This document shows positions 1 to 5,941 of a stretch of DNA of 20,875 nt, piece by piece. The notes beneath the pieces were generated by a model. It was not told the DNA's origin. It was given only the letters and a program-made list of their open reading frames with translations, and searched no databases. The stretch spans positions 1-20,875 of the IMG/VR virus record IMGVR_UViG_3300020021_000054; one strand, given 5' to 3'. Each line of letters begins with the position of its first letter. Position 1 is the stretch's first letter. The position numbers and the translations under genes are program-made. Origin of the DNA: a virus.

Positions 1-18
1 AGGGGTTGATTCATCCAT
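1..18 (-). CDS. 5' end of a further leftward gene (partial)
   Basis: A reverse-strand ATG at 18..16 opens a frame (Met-Asp-Glu-Ser-Thr) that leaves the window after five codons. An AAGG lies about 12 nt upstream, inside the end of the preceding small gene, which fits the tight packing of this leftward operon. Too little is visible to say more. Confidence 0.3.
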
Positions 19-23
19 TTTCG

Positions 24-140
24 CTAATCCTTTTCATCTTCATAATCTGACCAGCAACAGACAAATTGGACACCATCCTCATAACACAATATATCTGTAC
101 CATCTTTTGGTGCAGAGTTAATTTTCATCCATTCACCCAT
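24..140 (-). CDS. Small phage protein with W-x-x-I-x-x-APKDGT motif (38 aa)
   Basis: A 38-residue reverse-strand frame. The segment W4-M-K-I-N-S-A-P-K-D-G-T-D-I-L18 matches the start of a very common small phage family of unknown function (W-x-P-I-x-T-APKDGTxIL). The rest is short and acidic (ends SDYEDEKD), so it is a shorter member or a truncated one. AAGGTGA lies about 5 nt before the ATG. It follows the Gly-rich repeat gene and precedes another start at 18, so it is part of the leftward operon. Function unknown; the family assignment is from memory of the motif. Confidence 0.6.
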   Translation of the reverse strand: MGEWMKINSAPKDGTDILCYEDGVQFVCCWSDYEDEKD

Positions 141-163
141 CTTCACCTTTCATTTCTGTAAAT

Positions 164-358
164 CTAGCCACTGCCATCGCCATAGCCATCGCCATAGCCA
201 CTGCCATAGCCACTGCCATCGCCATAGCCATAGCCATAGCCATCGCCATCGCCATCGCCATCGCCATAGCCATAGCCATAGCCATAGCCATCGCCATAGC
301 CATAGCCATCGCCATAGCCATAGCCATCGCCATTAGTTCGTAAATCCATTATTTCCAT
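164..358 (-). CDS. Gly-Tyr/Gly-Asp dipeptide-repeat phage protein (64 aa)
   Basis: After a normal N-terminus (MEIMDLRTN) the protein is almost entirely alternating Gly with Tyr, Asp or Ser, encoded by about 26 tandem hexanucleotides of the type GGCTATGGCGAT. I chose this frame over the Ala-Met frame across the same repeats because its ATG has GAGGAA 5 nt upstream and overlaps the end of the preceding gene by 10 nt. Similar GYGYGDG proteins are common in small phage early operons next to the RGW-motif gene found here. Function unknown. Repeat number is likely to vary by slippage. Confidence 0.6.
   Translation of the reverse strand: MEIMDLRTNGDGYGYGDGYGYGDGYGYGYGYGDGDGDGDGYGYGYGDGSGYGSGYGDGYGDGSG
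169..334. repeat. Hexanucleotide tandem repeat (GCCATA/GCCATC)
   Basis: About 27 tandem 6-nt units read GCCATA, GCCATC or GCCACT on the plus strand. All variation is at the last one to three positions of the unit. On the minus strand this encodes the Gly-x dipeptide repeat of the overlapping gene, and in another frame Ala-Met. Because the unit is a multiple of three, gain or loss of units keeps the frame open. Confidence 0.9.
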
Positions 359-591
359 TTTTCCTCATTACAAGAAATTGTTAAAATTAATTGTTGTTTA
401 TTAAACCTAATTAATGGAGTTTTTTCTAATTTTGTTTCAGGCAATGGCCCTTTTTCTGCTAGCTCGCCAAGACCTTCTGTAGTACCCCAACGCCTAATAA
501 CAAATGCATTTGTTAAAAAATACTCATCATTTTCTTTTTCCAAATTTCCCACTAAAACCCAACCTCTTTCGAGAACACATATTTTTTTCAT
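349..591 (-). CDS. Small phage protein with RGW and VIRRWGTTEGLG motifs (80 aa)
   Basis: An 80-residue protein with an N-terminal ICVLERGWVLVG strand, then LTNAFVIRRWGTTEGLGELA and a C-terminal beta-like segment ending EEKWK. I recognise this as a conserved phage family of unknown function that often precedes a Gly-Tyr repeat gene, as here (I believe DUF6948, from memory). AGGA sits about 7 nt before the ATG, just after the TAG of an upstream open frame. It overlaps the next gene by 10 nt, so translation is probably coupled. Confidence 0.75.
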   Translation of the reverse strand: MKKICVLERGWVLVGNLEKENDEYFLTNAFVIRRWGTTEGLGELAEKGPLPETKLEKTPLIRFNKQQLILTISCNEEKWK

Positions 592-598
592 ATTTTTC

Positions 599-727
599 CT
601 ATTCTTGTTTTATTTCTGTAAATCTAAATGAGGTTACATTTTTACCCCGATACTTTTCAAGGTCTATATTTTTGCCAAGGATGATTTCTTTCTTGGCAGA
701 AATATAAAAAATAAAAGACCGTTGATT
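599..727 (-). pseudogene. Open frame without a start codon, ending ...FRFTEIKQE (possible gene remnant)
   Basis: Between the HTH-like gene and the RGW gene, 43 codons read as plausible protein (SAKKEIILGKNIDLEKY, then VTSFRFTEIKQE) and end in TAG 7 nt before the next ATG. No ATG, GTG or TTG lies in frame after the upstream in-frame stop. A +1 shift at the stop codon of the preceding gene (GTT T AAT) would join the two. It may be a decayed gene, a non-canonical start (ATT) or a frameshifted tail. A 7-bp dyad, TGCCAAG/CTTGGCA (673-698), lies inside it. Confidence 0.35.
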
Positions 728-1022
728 AAACTTCGCCTTTTATCCATTGGAAGAATTCTTTTTCTTTTATAAATATTTTTGTGCCTAGTCTTATGGTTAC
801 TTTTTCATTAAAATCTTTTATATTTTGATGTATATACCATCTTATTTGACCTTGTGTGAATTCAGGATATAATTTCAAAAATTGACTAATTTTTAATAAT
901 TTATCTTTGTCATCAGAAACTTCAATTTCTTCCTTCTCATTTAAAATGTCATACACATCGCATAGCAATCTCACTGCTTGATTGATTTTTTCATATATTT
1001 TTTGATTTTTATTCATCGTCAT
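726..1022 (-). CDS. Small HTH-like protein, possibly excisionase-like (98 aa)
   Basis: The N-terminal half is charged and helical. The C-terminal half (YPEFTQGQIRWYIHQ, then RLGTKIFIKEKEFFQWI) has the pattern of a short winged or HTH_17/excisionase-type fold: two helices, a basic strand and a final aromatic helix. It directly follows the integrase-like gene and overlaps its end by 14 nt, and int/xis pairs are usual neighbours. No strong Shine-Dalgarno is visible; ATG at 1022 or 1016 could be used, probably by coupling. Excisionase is an inference; a generic DNA-binding accessory protein is equally possible. Confidence 0.6.
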   Translation of the reverse strand: MTMNKNQKIYEKINQAVRLLCDVYDILNEKEEIEVSDDKDKLLKISQFLKLYPEFTQGQIRWYIHQNIKDFNEKVTIRLGTKIFIKEKEFFQWIKGEV

Positions 1023-1584
1023 CTAAAGAATCATCTAAAGAATCATCTTTTTTGGAAATAGACATTTTTACTTGGTTCACTATTATTTGTGCAGGATTTG
1101 TCATATTAGCGCCATTTTGTATCATATACGAAAAAACGCAGGCTAATAATCTTAATCTATTTAAAATTGTCGTTTGGGAAATTTTTCTAATGTTACCAGA
1201 ATTTATATTCTCCTTTGACCCACCTTTTTTAACAACGCTATTTTGCATTTTTGAAACCAATTCTCTTAAAATATCGCAAGTAATTTCACCGATAGGTATA
1301 TCTTTAATTTCATTAAAATGATTTACACTATTTTTTAAATCCTCAATACTTCGTTTATCTATATTATTTTCAATAGCATCTTGAATTTTTAATTCTAAAC
1401 ATTGTTCATAAGTAATATAATTTTCTGGTGATACTTGAAAATTATCCATATTATCTATTAAATCTTCATGATATTTACTCCAAATTTCAGCAGTTTGTTT
1501 ATCCGAAAAAGTAGCTGATAAAGATTTATTTTTTCTTCTTATTATAGCGTGAAATTTCCCTTTCACATTTCTAAACGTAGCCAT
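1009..1584 (-). CDS. Tyrosine-integrase-like protein lacking the catalytic domain (191 aa)
   Basis: The N-terminus (MATFRNVKGKFHAIIRRKNKSLSATF...AEIWSKYHEDL) resembles the arm-type DNA-binding domain of phage integrases. The following segment (IPIGEITCDILRELV..., TILNRLRLLACVFSYMI...GANMTNPAQ) resembles the SAM-like core-binding domain. Where the catalytic domain with its R...HxxR...Y residues should begin, the protein ends in an acidic repeat, SLDDSLDDDE, encoded by a 12-bp duplication. A full integrase would be about 330-400 aa. The frames downstream show no catalytic domain. A Shine-Dalgarno AAAGGGA precedes the ATG. It could be a truncated integrase or a DNA-binding derivative with a regulatory role. 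Confidence 0.65.
   Translation of the reverse strand: MATFRNVKGKFHAIIRRKNKSLSATFSDKQTAEIWSKYHEDLIDNMDNFQVSPENYITYEQCLELKIQDAIENNIDKRSIEDLKNSVNHFNEIKDIPIGEITCDILRELVSKMQNSVVKKGGSKENINSGNIRKISQTTILNRLRLLACVFSYMIQNGANMTNPAQIIVNQVKMSISKKDDSLDDSLDDDE
1019..1047. repeat. 12-bp tandem duplication at the 3' end of the integrase-like gene
   Basis: TCATCTAAAGAA occurs twice in tandem followed by TCATC. It encodes the acidic DDSLDDSLDDD tail and also lies across the start of the next gene. Confidence 0.85.
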
Positions 1585-1635
1585 ATTTTCCCTTTAAATT
1601 TTGTAAAAATAATAAAAATGATGCTTCTAAAGAAT

Positions 1636-2913
1636 TTATAGGTTGCATATATTGTATTGCATTTTCATTAAGCTTTTTTTTTGGGAATCTAATAACCCTT
1701 TTGACATTAAAAATTGCTCAAAACTTGAAATAATACTAACTTCTTCTTTTTGCAAAATATAATCACTTAAACTAATTTCATTTATTTCTTTGTATAAATC
1801 TGTAAGAAGTATCCCATTTTTATAATCTCTTTGAAAATTTACTTCTTTTTCTTCATGTGCTGCTACATTAAAAGTACATATTTTATGAGAATTATCTGTT
1901 AATTCATAAACTTCGCAATAATTTTTATTTGGAAACTTTCTAGCACCCCTTCCAATCATTTGACAATATAAAGATTTGGATTTCGTAGGCCGGGCTATTA
2001 TTAAACATTGAATACTAGGTTCATCAAACCCCTCTGTTAAAAGTTGGCAATTTGTTAAAACATCAATTTCGTCAGTTTTAAATTTCAATAAAGTTTTTTT
2101 TCTATGTGTTATTGATTGCCGTCCAGAAATATGAAAGGCTTTTATGCCTTTTTCTTGTCTTAAATAATCTGCTATCTTTTCAGCGTGATCTACAGAAATA
2201 CAAAAAATAAGAGTTTTTTTCCCTAAACAATTTTCAATATAAGTGTCATAAATTAATTTATTCCTAGAGTAAGTGTCTAGCTTTTGCATTTCTATAGGTC
2301 TAAAATCACCTGAACTAACTTTAGATTCTATTTTTAATTTTGTCTTTATTTTAAAGCATTTTATATTACATAAATGACCTTGTATTATTAAATCATATAT
2401 ATTTTTCTTATATGTGATTTCATCAAAAACCTTTAAAAGACTTTTACCATCTAGTCTTTCGGGAGTTGCCGTAAAACCAATTAATTTAAGATTTATACCA
2501 TCAATTAATCCAAATTCTTCATAATAATCTAAAAAATCTGTATATGTTTTACATAAAGACTTATGCGCTTCATCAATAATAATATGGTCTAAAGTTCTCG
2601 AATATAGAAAATCTTTCGTGGCTTTAGAAGATAATGAAGGTGCTACAATAATGTAAATCGCTGAAGGTTTAAATTTACAAAATCCTGTTTTTAAAAAAAC
2701 TTCATCTTTATGATAAAAACTTAAGGCGCTTTCATATATTTGATATTGTAAATCTAATGTTGGAACAATTATTAAAGCTTCTTTGCTATTTTCTCTAAGA
2801 TATTTTAAAAATATTAAAGTTTTTCCGCTACCAGTAGGCAGTTGAATAAGTTGTTTTTTTTTATTCTTTTTTAAGATTTCGATACATTCGGATTGATAGT
2901 TCCTAAGTTTCAT
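1636..2913 (-). CDS. SF2 DEAH-type helicase (425 aa)
   Basis: ATP-dependent superfamily 2 helicase, probably acting on replication or recombination intermediates. Walker A PTGSGKT is at about residues 26-32, motif II DEAH at 114-117, motif III TATP at 148-151, and motif VI QMIGRGAR at 318-325. Both RecA-like domains appear complete; the family in phages is usually 400-550 aa. I prefer the ATG at 2913 over a GTG two codons upstream, because AGGA is then about 9 nt away rather than 3. The gene overlaps the exonuclease gene by 11 nt, and the bet-exo-helicase order suggests one recombination-replication unit. Specific substrate unknown. Confidence 0.92.
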   Translation of the reverse strand: MKLRNYQSECIEILKKNKKKQLIQLPTGSGKTLIFLKYLRENSKEALIIVPTLDLQYQIYESALSFYHKDEVFLKTGFCKFKPSAIYIIVAPSLSSKATKDFLYSRTLDHIIIDEAHKSLCKTYTDFLDYYEEFGLIDGINLKLIGFTATPERLDGKSLLKVFDEITYKKNIYDLIIQGHLCNIKCFKIKTKLKIESKVSSGDFRPIEMQKLDTYSRNKLIYDTYIENCLGKKTLIFCISVDHAEKIADYLRQEKGIKAFHISGRQSITHRKKTLLKFKTDEIDVLTNCQLLTEGFDEPSIQCLIIARPTKSKSLYCQMIGRGARKFPNKNYCEVYELTDNSHKICTFNVAAHEEKEVNFQRDYKNGILLTDLYKEINEISLSDYILQKEEVSIISSFEQFLMSKGLLDSQKKSLMKMQYNICNL

Positions 2914-3769
2914 TCTCACTTATCCTATAATATTGCGTAGGTTTTTTTCTGTAATCGTCTAGATTAACACTTTTTAAGCATTCAATGCTACTGTAATCTA
3001 CAATTCCTTTCTTAAGGCATTTCGAAACTCTAATACCATTACCTTGTGATGATTGACCATCACACATATCTATCAATTCATTGCGTAAACACTCTTCTTT
3101 AGCTTCTAGCAACTTTATCTCAGCCTTAGTCTGTTTCCATATTTCAGCATGTATACGCCATTCTTTAGAGTCTCTTTTGACGAAATCATGGTCTGTTGCG
3201 GGTGGTGGAGTAAAATCCATCATGCAGCGATAGAATTCATGAATCTTCGGCATTATTTCATTTAAAAAATCATCATCTCTTTTTATTTCTATTATGATCA
3301 TATCACCATCCCAATAAGCAGCAAAATACATTTCTCTCATATCTAGGCAATACATTTGCCAGTTCATCTGACAGCGATAAATATCATCTATGATGCCTTG
3401 TTTTGCTTTTTCATAAATCTTTTGAGAGCATTTAATTTCTACGGCTCGCCATTTACGTCTTGATAAACCGTCTAAACTTGCCATTTTCCATTTATCAACA
3501 GAATGAAAAACAACTTCTGGATATAAAACAATCCCAACTTCTTGTATAAATCTGGTTAATGCAATCGGTTCCAATTCAGAACCCCTGCGCATAGACTCGT
3601 TTTCTTGTTGCTGCAGTTCTAATCCTAATTTCTGGTTCCATAATTTTAAAGCAGTACACCAAGGATTGATGCCGATTATTTTACTAATATCGGTTGCCGT
3701 GATACAATTTCGGCGGTGATTTTTCCAAGCAGTGCTTCCTTGCACTGTTATATCGTTTTGATTAATCAT
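2903..3769 (-). CDS. YqaJ / lambda-exonuclease-like recombinase nuclease (288 aa)
   Basis: Probable 5'-3' double-strand DNA exonuclease of the YqaJ family (PD-(D/E)XK fold), which makes single strands for the neighbouring annealing protein. Visible features: GSTAWKNHRRNCITATDISKIIG at the N-terminus, RRGSELEPIA at about 61-70 (family RGxxxEP motif), catalytic-type D100, E111-I-K113, and a conserved Q in QMNWQMY. GAGGTG lies 6 nt before the ATG, and the start overlaps the bet stop as ATGA. The size is close to the family's usual 200-320 aa. The C-terminal 80 residues are charged and helical and may bind the partner. Confidence 0.92.
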   Translation of the reverse strand: MINQNDITVQGSTAWKNHRRNCITATDISKIIGINPWCTALKLWNQKLGLELQQQENESMRRGSELEPIALTRFIQEVGIVLYPEVVFHSVDKWKMASLDGLSRRKWRAVEIKCSQKIYEKAKQGIIDDIYRCQMNWQMYCLDMREMYFAAYWDGDMIIIEIKRDDDFLNEIMPKIHEFYRCMMDFTPPPATDHDFVKRDSKEWRIHAEIWKQTKAEIKLLEAKEECLRNELIDMCDGQSSQGNGIRVSKCLKKGIVDYSSIECLKSVNLDDYRKKPTQYYRISENET

Positions 3770-4587
3770 TCTAACACCTCAACTTCATCACCCTTGATGG
3801 CCATTTCTTTTTCTAACAAAATTGATTGATTGTGTTTATATCTTTCAACCAAAAGTCCTCTAATCCAATCATATTGTGAATAATATAAATCTAAAATATC
3901 TTTAACTTTAAATTTATTCATTATAACAGATATGATGCCTTTCTTTGCATCTTCGGAACAGCCTTCAAATAACTGCATAAGTTCATCTCTCTGTTTTTCG
4001 TCTAAAGACATTAAAAGTTTAGGTTGATTATCTGAAATGTAAAGCGGTTTTACATGATCAGCTTTATCCGCCTGATCCATTTCTTCTTGTCCATATAATC
4101 CGCTCATTTCAGCAGGGAAACTTTTACGTAAAGCTAAACATTCAGCACATTTACTTAACATAGCTCTTGGCATTTTCTTCCATAGGGGAGATCCTGCATT
4201 ATATTCATTAAAGCAAGCGTTGGCTGAAACTTCATGCCAAGTCCCATCTTTTGTCTGTTTCATTACATATGATGTAGCTGAAATCAAATTACCATTCTTA
4301 TCATATTCGAAAGTTGGCTCTTTTCCTGGCGCATATTTACCAGTTCTATCAGCTATCAAACGAAATCCATCAACACTAGTTTGAATAGTTCTTTGTCCAC
4401 CGCGTGGAACAGAGTAAATTTGTTTGGCAAAAGGATCAAGCCCTGATCTTTGGCAAGCCATTAAAAAGAACTGCAGTTCTTCATTGGTTGCACCTTTGCA
4501 AATGCTATTTTTGATAAGATCAACCTGCTCATTACTAAAATGTGATGTTGCAGGTTGAAATTTTTCTATTTTTGCTAATGTTGTCAT
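3766..4587 (-). CDS. bet: Bet/RecT-family single-strand annealing protein (273 aa)
   Basis: Phage recombination protein of the Bet/RecT superfamily; it anneals complementary single strands made by the downstream nuclease. Diagnostic residues: LIKNSICKGATNEELQFFLMACQRSGLDPFAKQIY (about 24-58), then an RTIQTSVDGFRLIADRTGKYAPG core (about 66-88), SPLWKKMPRAMLSKCAECLALRKSFP, and GLYGQEEM. The length is normal for Bet. The coding sequence contains a perfect 7-bp dyad at 4037-4055 that recurs near-identically at 19997-20015. Start at 4587 with a weak AAAAGA upstream; it is preceded by a 24-nt gap after the 112-aa gene. Confidence 0.95.
   Translation of the reverse strand: MTTLAKIEKFQPATSHFSNEQVDLIKNSICKGATNEELQFFLMACQRSGLDPFAKQIYSVPRGGQRTIQTSVDGFRLIADRTGKYAPGKEPTFEYDKNGNLISATSYVMKQTKDGTWHEVSANACFNEYNAGSPLWKKMPRAMLSKCAECLALRKSFPAEMSGLYGQEEMDQADKADHVKPLYISDNQPKLLMSLDEKQRDELMQLFEGCSEDAKKGIISVIMNKFKVKDILDLYYSQYDWIRGLLVERYKHNQSILLEKEMAIKGDEVEVLE
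4036..4058. repeat. Dyad motif copy 1: ATGTAAA-GCGGT-TTTACAT
   Basis: A perfect 7-bp inverted repeat with a 5-nt centre. A 23-nt stretch including it recurs with a single mismatch at 19996-20018, and 16 nt of it recur in reverse orientation at 17093-17108. Here it lies inside the bet gene, where it encodes HVKPLY. Probably a protein-binding site. Confidence 0.6.
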
Positions 4588-4611
4588 TTTATGTCTTTTT
4601 TATTGTTTTGT

Positions 4612-4950
4612 TTATTCGCCATCGTAACCATCAATATCCCAATCGGGATCATTTCTTTCTGTATCATCAAATGCTAGAAGAAAATCCACCAAATCATCTA
4701 AAACTGCGTAAGCATGTACCATTTTTAGACCTTTAGATTCCCATAGTTTTGTTGCCATTTTGCAACCATCAACATAAGCTTCTGCTATCAATTCGCAATA
4801 ATGTTCAATTTTTCTTACAGCTTCTTTTGCGTATACATCCATTTCTTTAAGTGTTTGACTTTCTTTATCTTGTCTATCTGCCATATAATCAAAATGAGCA
4901 TCCAACTGATATTCTCGAAACATTTGTTTTGGTGTTGTGAATGCTGTCAT
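4612..4950 (-). CDS. First gene of the leftward early operon, unknown (112 aa)
   Basis: I do not recognise a family. The protein is soluble, acidic and helical (YAKEAVRKIEHYCELIAEAYVDGCKMA, then VLDDLVDFLLAFDDTERNDPDWDIDGYDGE). It lies directly downstream of the leftward promoter, with AAGGAAAAT as ribosome binding site. It holds the place where lambda-like phages often have N or another early regulator, but it is acidic rather than arginine-rich, so an N-type antiterminator is unlikely. Confidence 0.75.
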   Translation of the reverse strand: MTAFTTPKQMFREYQLDAHFDYMADRQDKESQTLKEMDVYAKEAVRKIEHYCELIAEAYVDGCKMATKLWESKGLKMVHAYAVLDDLVDFLLAFDDTERNDPDWDIDGYDGE

Positions 4951-4964
4951 GATATTTTCCTTTA

Positions 4965-4994
4965 CTTATAGTGCTGTTATTGCTATCTTGTTAA
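4965..4994 (-). promoter_or_regulatory. Leftward early promoter (PL-like)
   Basis: Reverse-strand -35 TTAACA (4994..4989), 18-bp spacer and -10 TATAAG (4970..4965), each five of six to consensus. It is followed by AAGGAAAAT and the ATG at 4950. The -35 box lies inside the dyad TATCTT-GTT-AAGATA. Confidence 0.65.
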
Positions 4995-4998
4995 GATA
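4984..4998. promoter_or_regulatory. Operator candidate: TATCTT-GTT-AAGATA
   Basis: Perfect 6-bp inverted repeat with a 3-nt centre, covering the -35 box of the leftward promoter. Position and size suit repression by the adjacent Cro-like protein. Confidence 0.5.
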
Positions 4999-5003
4999 TG
5001 ATA

Positions 5004-5017
5004 ATGACACATGTCAT
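5004..5017. promoter_or_regulatory. Operator candidate: ATGACA-CA-TGTCAT
   Basis: Perfect 6-bp inverted repeat with a 2-nt centre, 42 bp before the Cro-like start. Its sequence differs from the dyad next to it, so two different proteins may bind, or only one dyad is used. Confidence 0.45.
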
Positions 5018-5058
5018 GTTATTTATGCAACAAAAATAATAAAAAAAGATTAATTTTT

Positions 5059-5247
5059 ATGAAACTCATAGAGTACTTGAAGCTAGAAAGATATACATCA
5101 ACATATTTTGCTAAGCTTTGTGATGTATCAAAACAACAGTTTAGCAACTGGACAAAGGGAAAAACAATGCCAAGAAAAGAAACTATTTTAAAGATTCAGG
5201 AATTGACAAAAGGAAAAGTTAAACCCAAAGATTGGTTCACTGAATAA
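5059..5247 (+). CDS. Cro-like HTH repressor (62 aa)
   Basis: Small DNA-binding regulator expected to act on the divergent promoter region just upstream. MKLIEYLKLERYTSTYFAKL leads into a helix-turn-helix (about residues 15-34, YFAKLCDVSKQQFSNWTKG) and the C-terminus KPKDWFTE, typical of Cro/YdaS-sized proteins. I start it at the internal ATG (62 aa), because the longer 78-aa reading from 5011 begins inside the TGTCAT dyad and adds a non-family leader. No strong Shine-Dalgarno is visible. No larger CI-type repressor is found opposite it, which is odd for a lambda-like switch. Confidence 0.85.
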   Translation: MKLIEYLKLERYTSTYFAKLCDVSKQQFSNWTKGKTMPRKETILKIQELTKGKVKPKDWFTE

Positions 5248-5347
5248 AATAAGATGACAACACAATTAAAAATATCAGGGTTGTGGCTATCACTGTCCAC
5301 CATTTCACATACTTATCTTGAAATATCTCTGTCAAAACCTGTTTCAT
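5237..5347 (-). CDS. Predicted small membrane peptide opposite the early rightward genes (36 aa)
   Basis: A reverse-strand frame with a cytoplasmic-looking start (MKQVLTEIFQDKYVKWW) and one hydrophobic helix (TVIATTLIFLIVLSSYFI). GAGG lies 7 nt before the ATG. It fills the 135-bp gap between the Cro-like gene and the next rightward gene, and its last 11 nt overlap the 3' end of the Cro-like gene on the opposite strand. No clear promoter is seen for it. It could be an exclusion-type or type-I-toxin-like membrane peptide, but function is unknown. Confidence 0.5.
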   Translation of the reverse strand: MKQVLTEIFQDKYVKWWTVIATTLIFLIVLSSYFIQ

Positions 5348-5406
5348 ATTTTACCTCGATTAAAATAAAGTTTTGAAGGATTATGAAGAAAAAAGCAAGG
5401 GGGAAT

Positions 5407-5703
5407 ATGGAAATCTATATATCACATTGTGAAAAATGCTTGCTTAGACTAGATGTAATACTACCGATTGTCTCATCCCTCTACTATAAAATATGCCTTT
5501 GTTCGGTAGAAGGGGCTGTGATTTTTAATGGAAATGCGCCAATAACAGAGCGGTATCTTGCTATGTTGGAAAAAAGAGGCTTTATTTTGACCACAGAGCG
5601 ATCAAATGACTCTTTACTTATAAAAGTGCTAGGTCACGAAGTTAAGGAACTAGAGGGCATTGAAATGCATTCTTTTTGCCGAGACAAGAACAAACATGTT
5701 TAA
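5407..5703 (+). CDS. Unknown early protein at the cII position (98 aa)
   Basis: I do not recognise a family. The N-terminus has a C-E-K-C pair (MEIYISHCEKCLLRLDVILP), followed by ITERYLAMLEKRGFIL and a strand pair (TTERSNDSLLIKVLG) that could be a winged-helix wing. AAGGGGG lies 4-5 nt before this ATG. An alternative ATG at 5383 also has AAGGA at a good distance and would add MKKKARGN. The gene lies between the Cro-like gene and the O-like gene, where lambda has cII, but no CII-like HTH is evident. A leftward RNA candidate ends just beyond its stop. Confidence 0.65.
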   Translation: MEIYISHCEKCLLRLDVILPIVSSLYYKICLCSVEGAVIFNGNAPITERYLAMLEKRGFILTTERSNDSLLIKVLGHEVKELEGIEMHSFCRDKNKHV

Positions 5704-5730
5704 AAGAAACTCGAAAGACAGTAACGTAAA

Positions 5731-5845
5731 TAAAAAAAGCCTCACCGAAGTGAGGCTCTAATAAAGAGAGGAACCAGGCAATGATACTCTCTTAGGATCT
5801 CTTAAACTTATATCGGATAAGCTAAGATAAATATAACGTAAAGAC
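5731..5845 (-). ncRNA. Candidate OOP-like leftward small RNA
   Basis: A predicted reverse-strand transcript of about 110 nt, starting some 7 nt after a good -10 box and ending at a strong intrinsic terminator 28 nt past the stop of the cII-position gene. It contains one arm of a 13-bp dyad, a stem AAGAGAG/CTCTCTT (5764-5793) and the terminator hairpin. No open frame of note lies in it. Location and orientation match the lambda OOP RNA, which is antisense to the cII end. Whether it overlaps the upstream mRNA enough to regulate it is inference. Confidence 0.55.
5732..5757 (-). terminator. Intrinsic terminator with TTCG tetraloop, leftward
   Basis: Read on the minus strand: AGCCTCAC-TTCG-GTGAGGCT followed by T7 (5738..5732). 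The UUCG loop and the T-tract are only on this strand; rightward it has no T-run, so it serves a leftward transcript. Confidence 0.85.
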
Positions 5846-5876
5846 CTATATTTATACAACACTTCCGATATAAGTT
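5805..5876. promoter_or_regulatory. 13-bp inverted repeat carrying face-to-face promoters
   Basis: AACTTATATCGGA (5805-5817) and its exact reverse complement (5864-5876) are 46 bp apart, with a second dyad, TAAATATA/TATATTTA, between them. The right arm contains the end of a reverse-strand -35 TTGAAC (5879..5874), which has a 17-bp spacer and -10 TATAAA (5856..5851). The left arm overlaps TTAAAC (5802-5807), which with a weaker GATAAA/TATAAC -10 may start rightward transcription of the replication gene. The arms lie where a repressor would cover both promoters. Confidence 0.55.
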
Positions 5877-5941
5877 CAATTGTTTCCCTAAGAAAATCAG
5901 CGGTTCTTTTCTATTAAAATTTAACTTAATAGGGAAATGCT

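Noticed and set aside
133-333. Ala-Met repeat protein on the minus strand across the hexanucleotide repeat
   Set aside because: It has no ribosome binding site and starts inside the repeat. The Gly-x frame over the same DNA has a proper start and is a known type of phage protein. Only its tail (RFTEMK) was kept as an observation.
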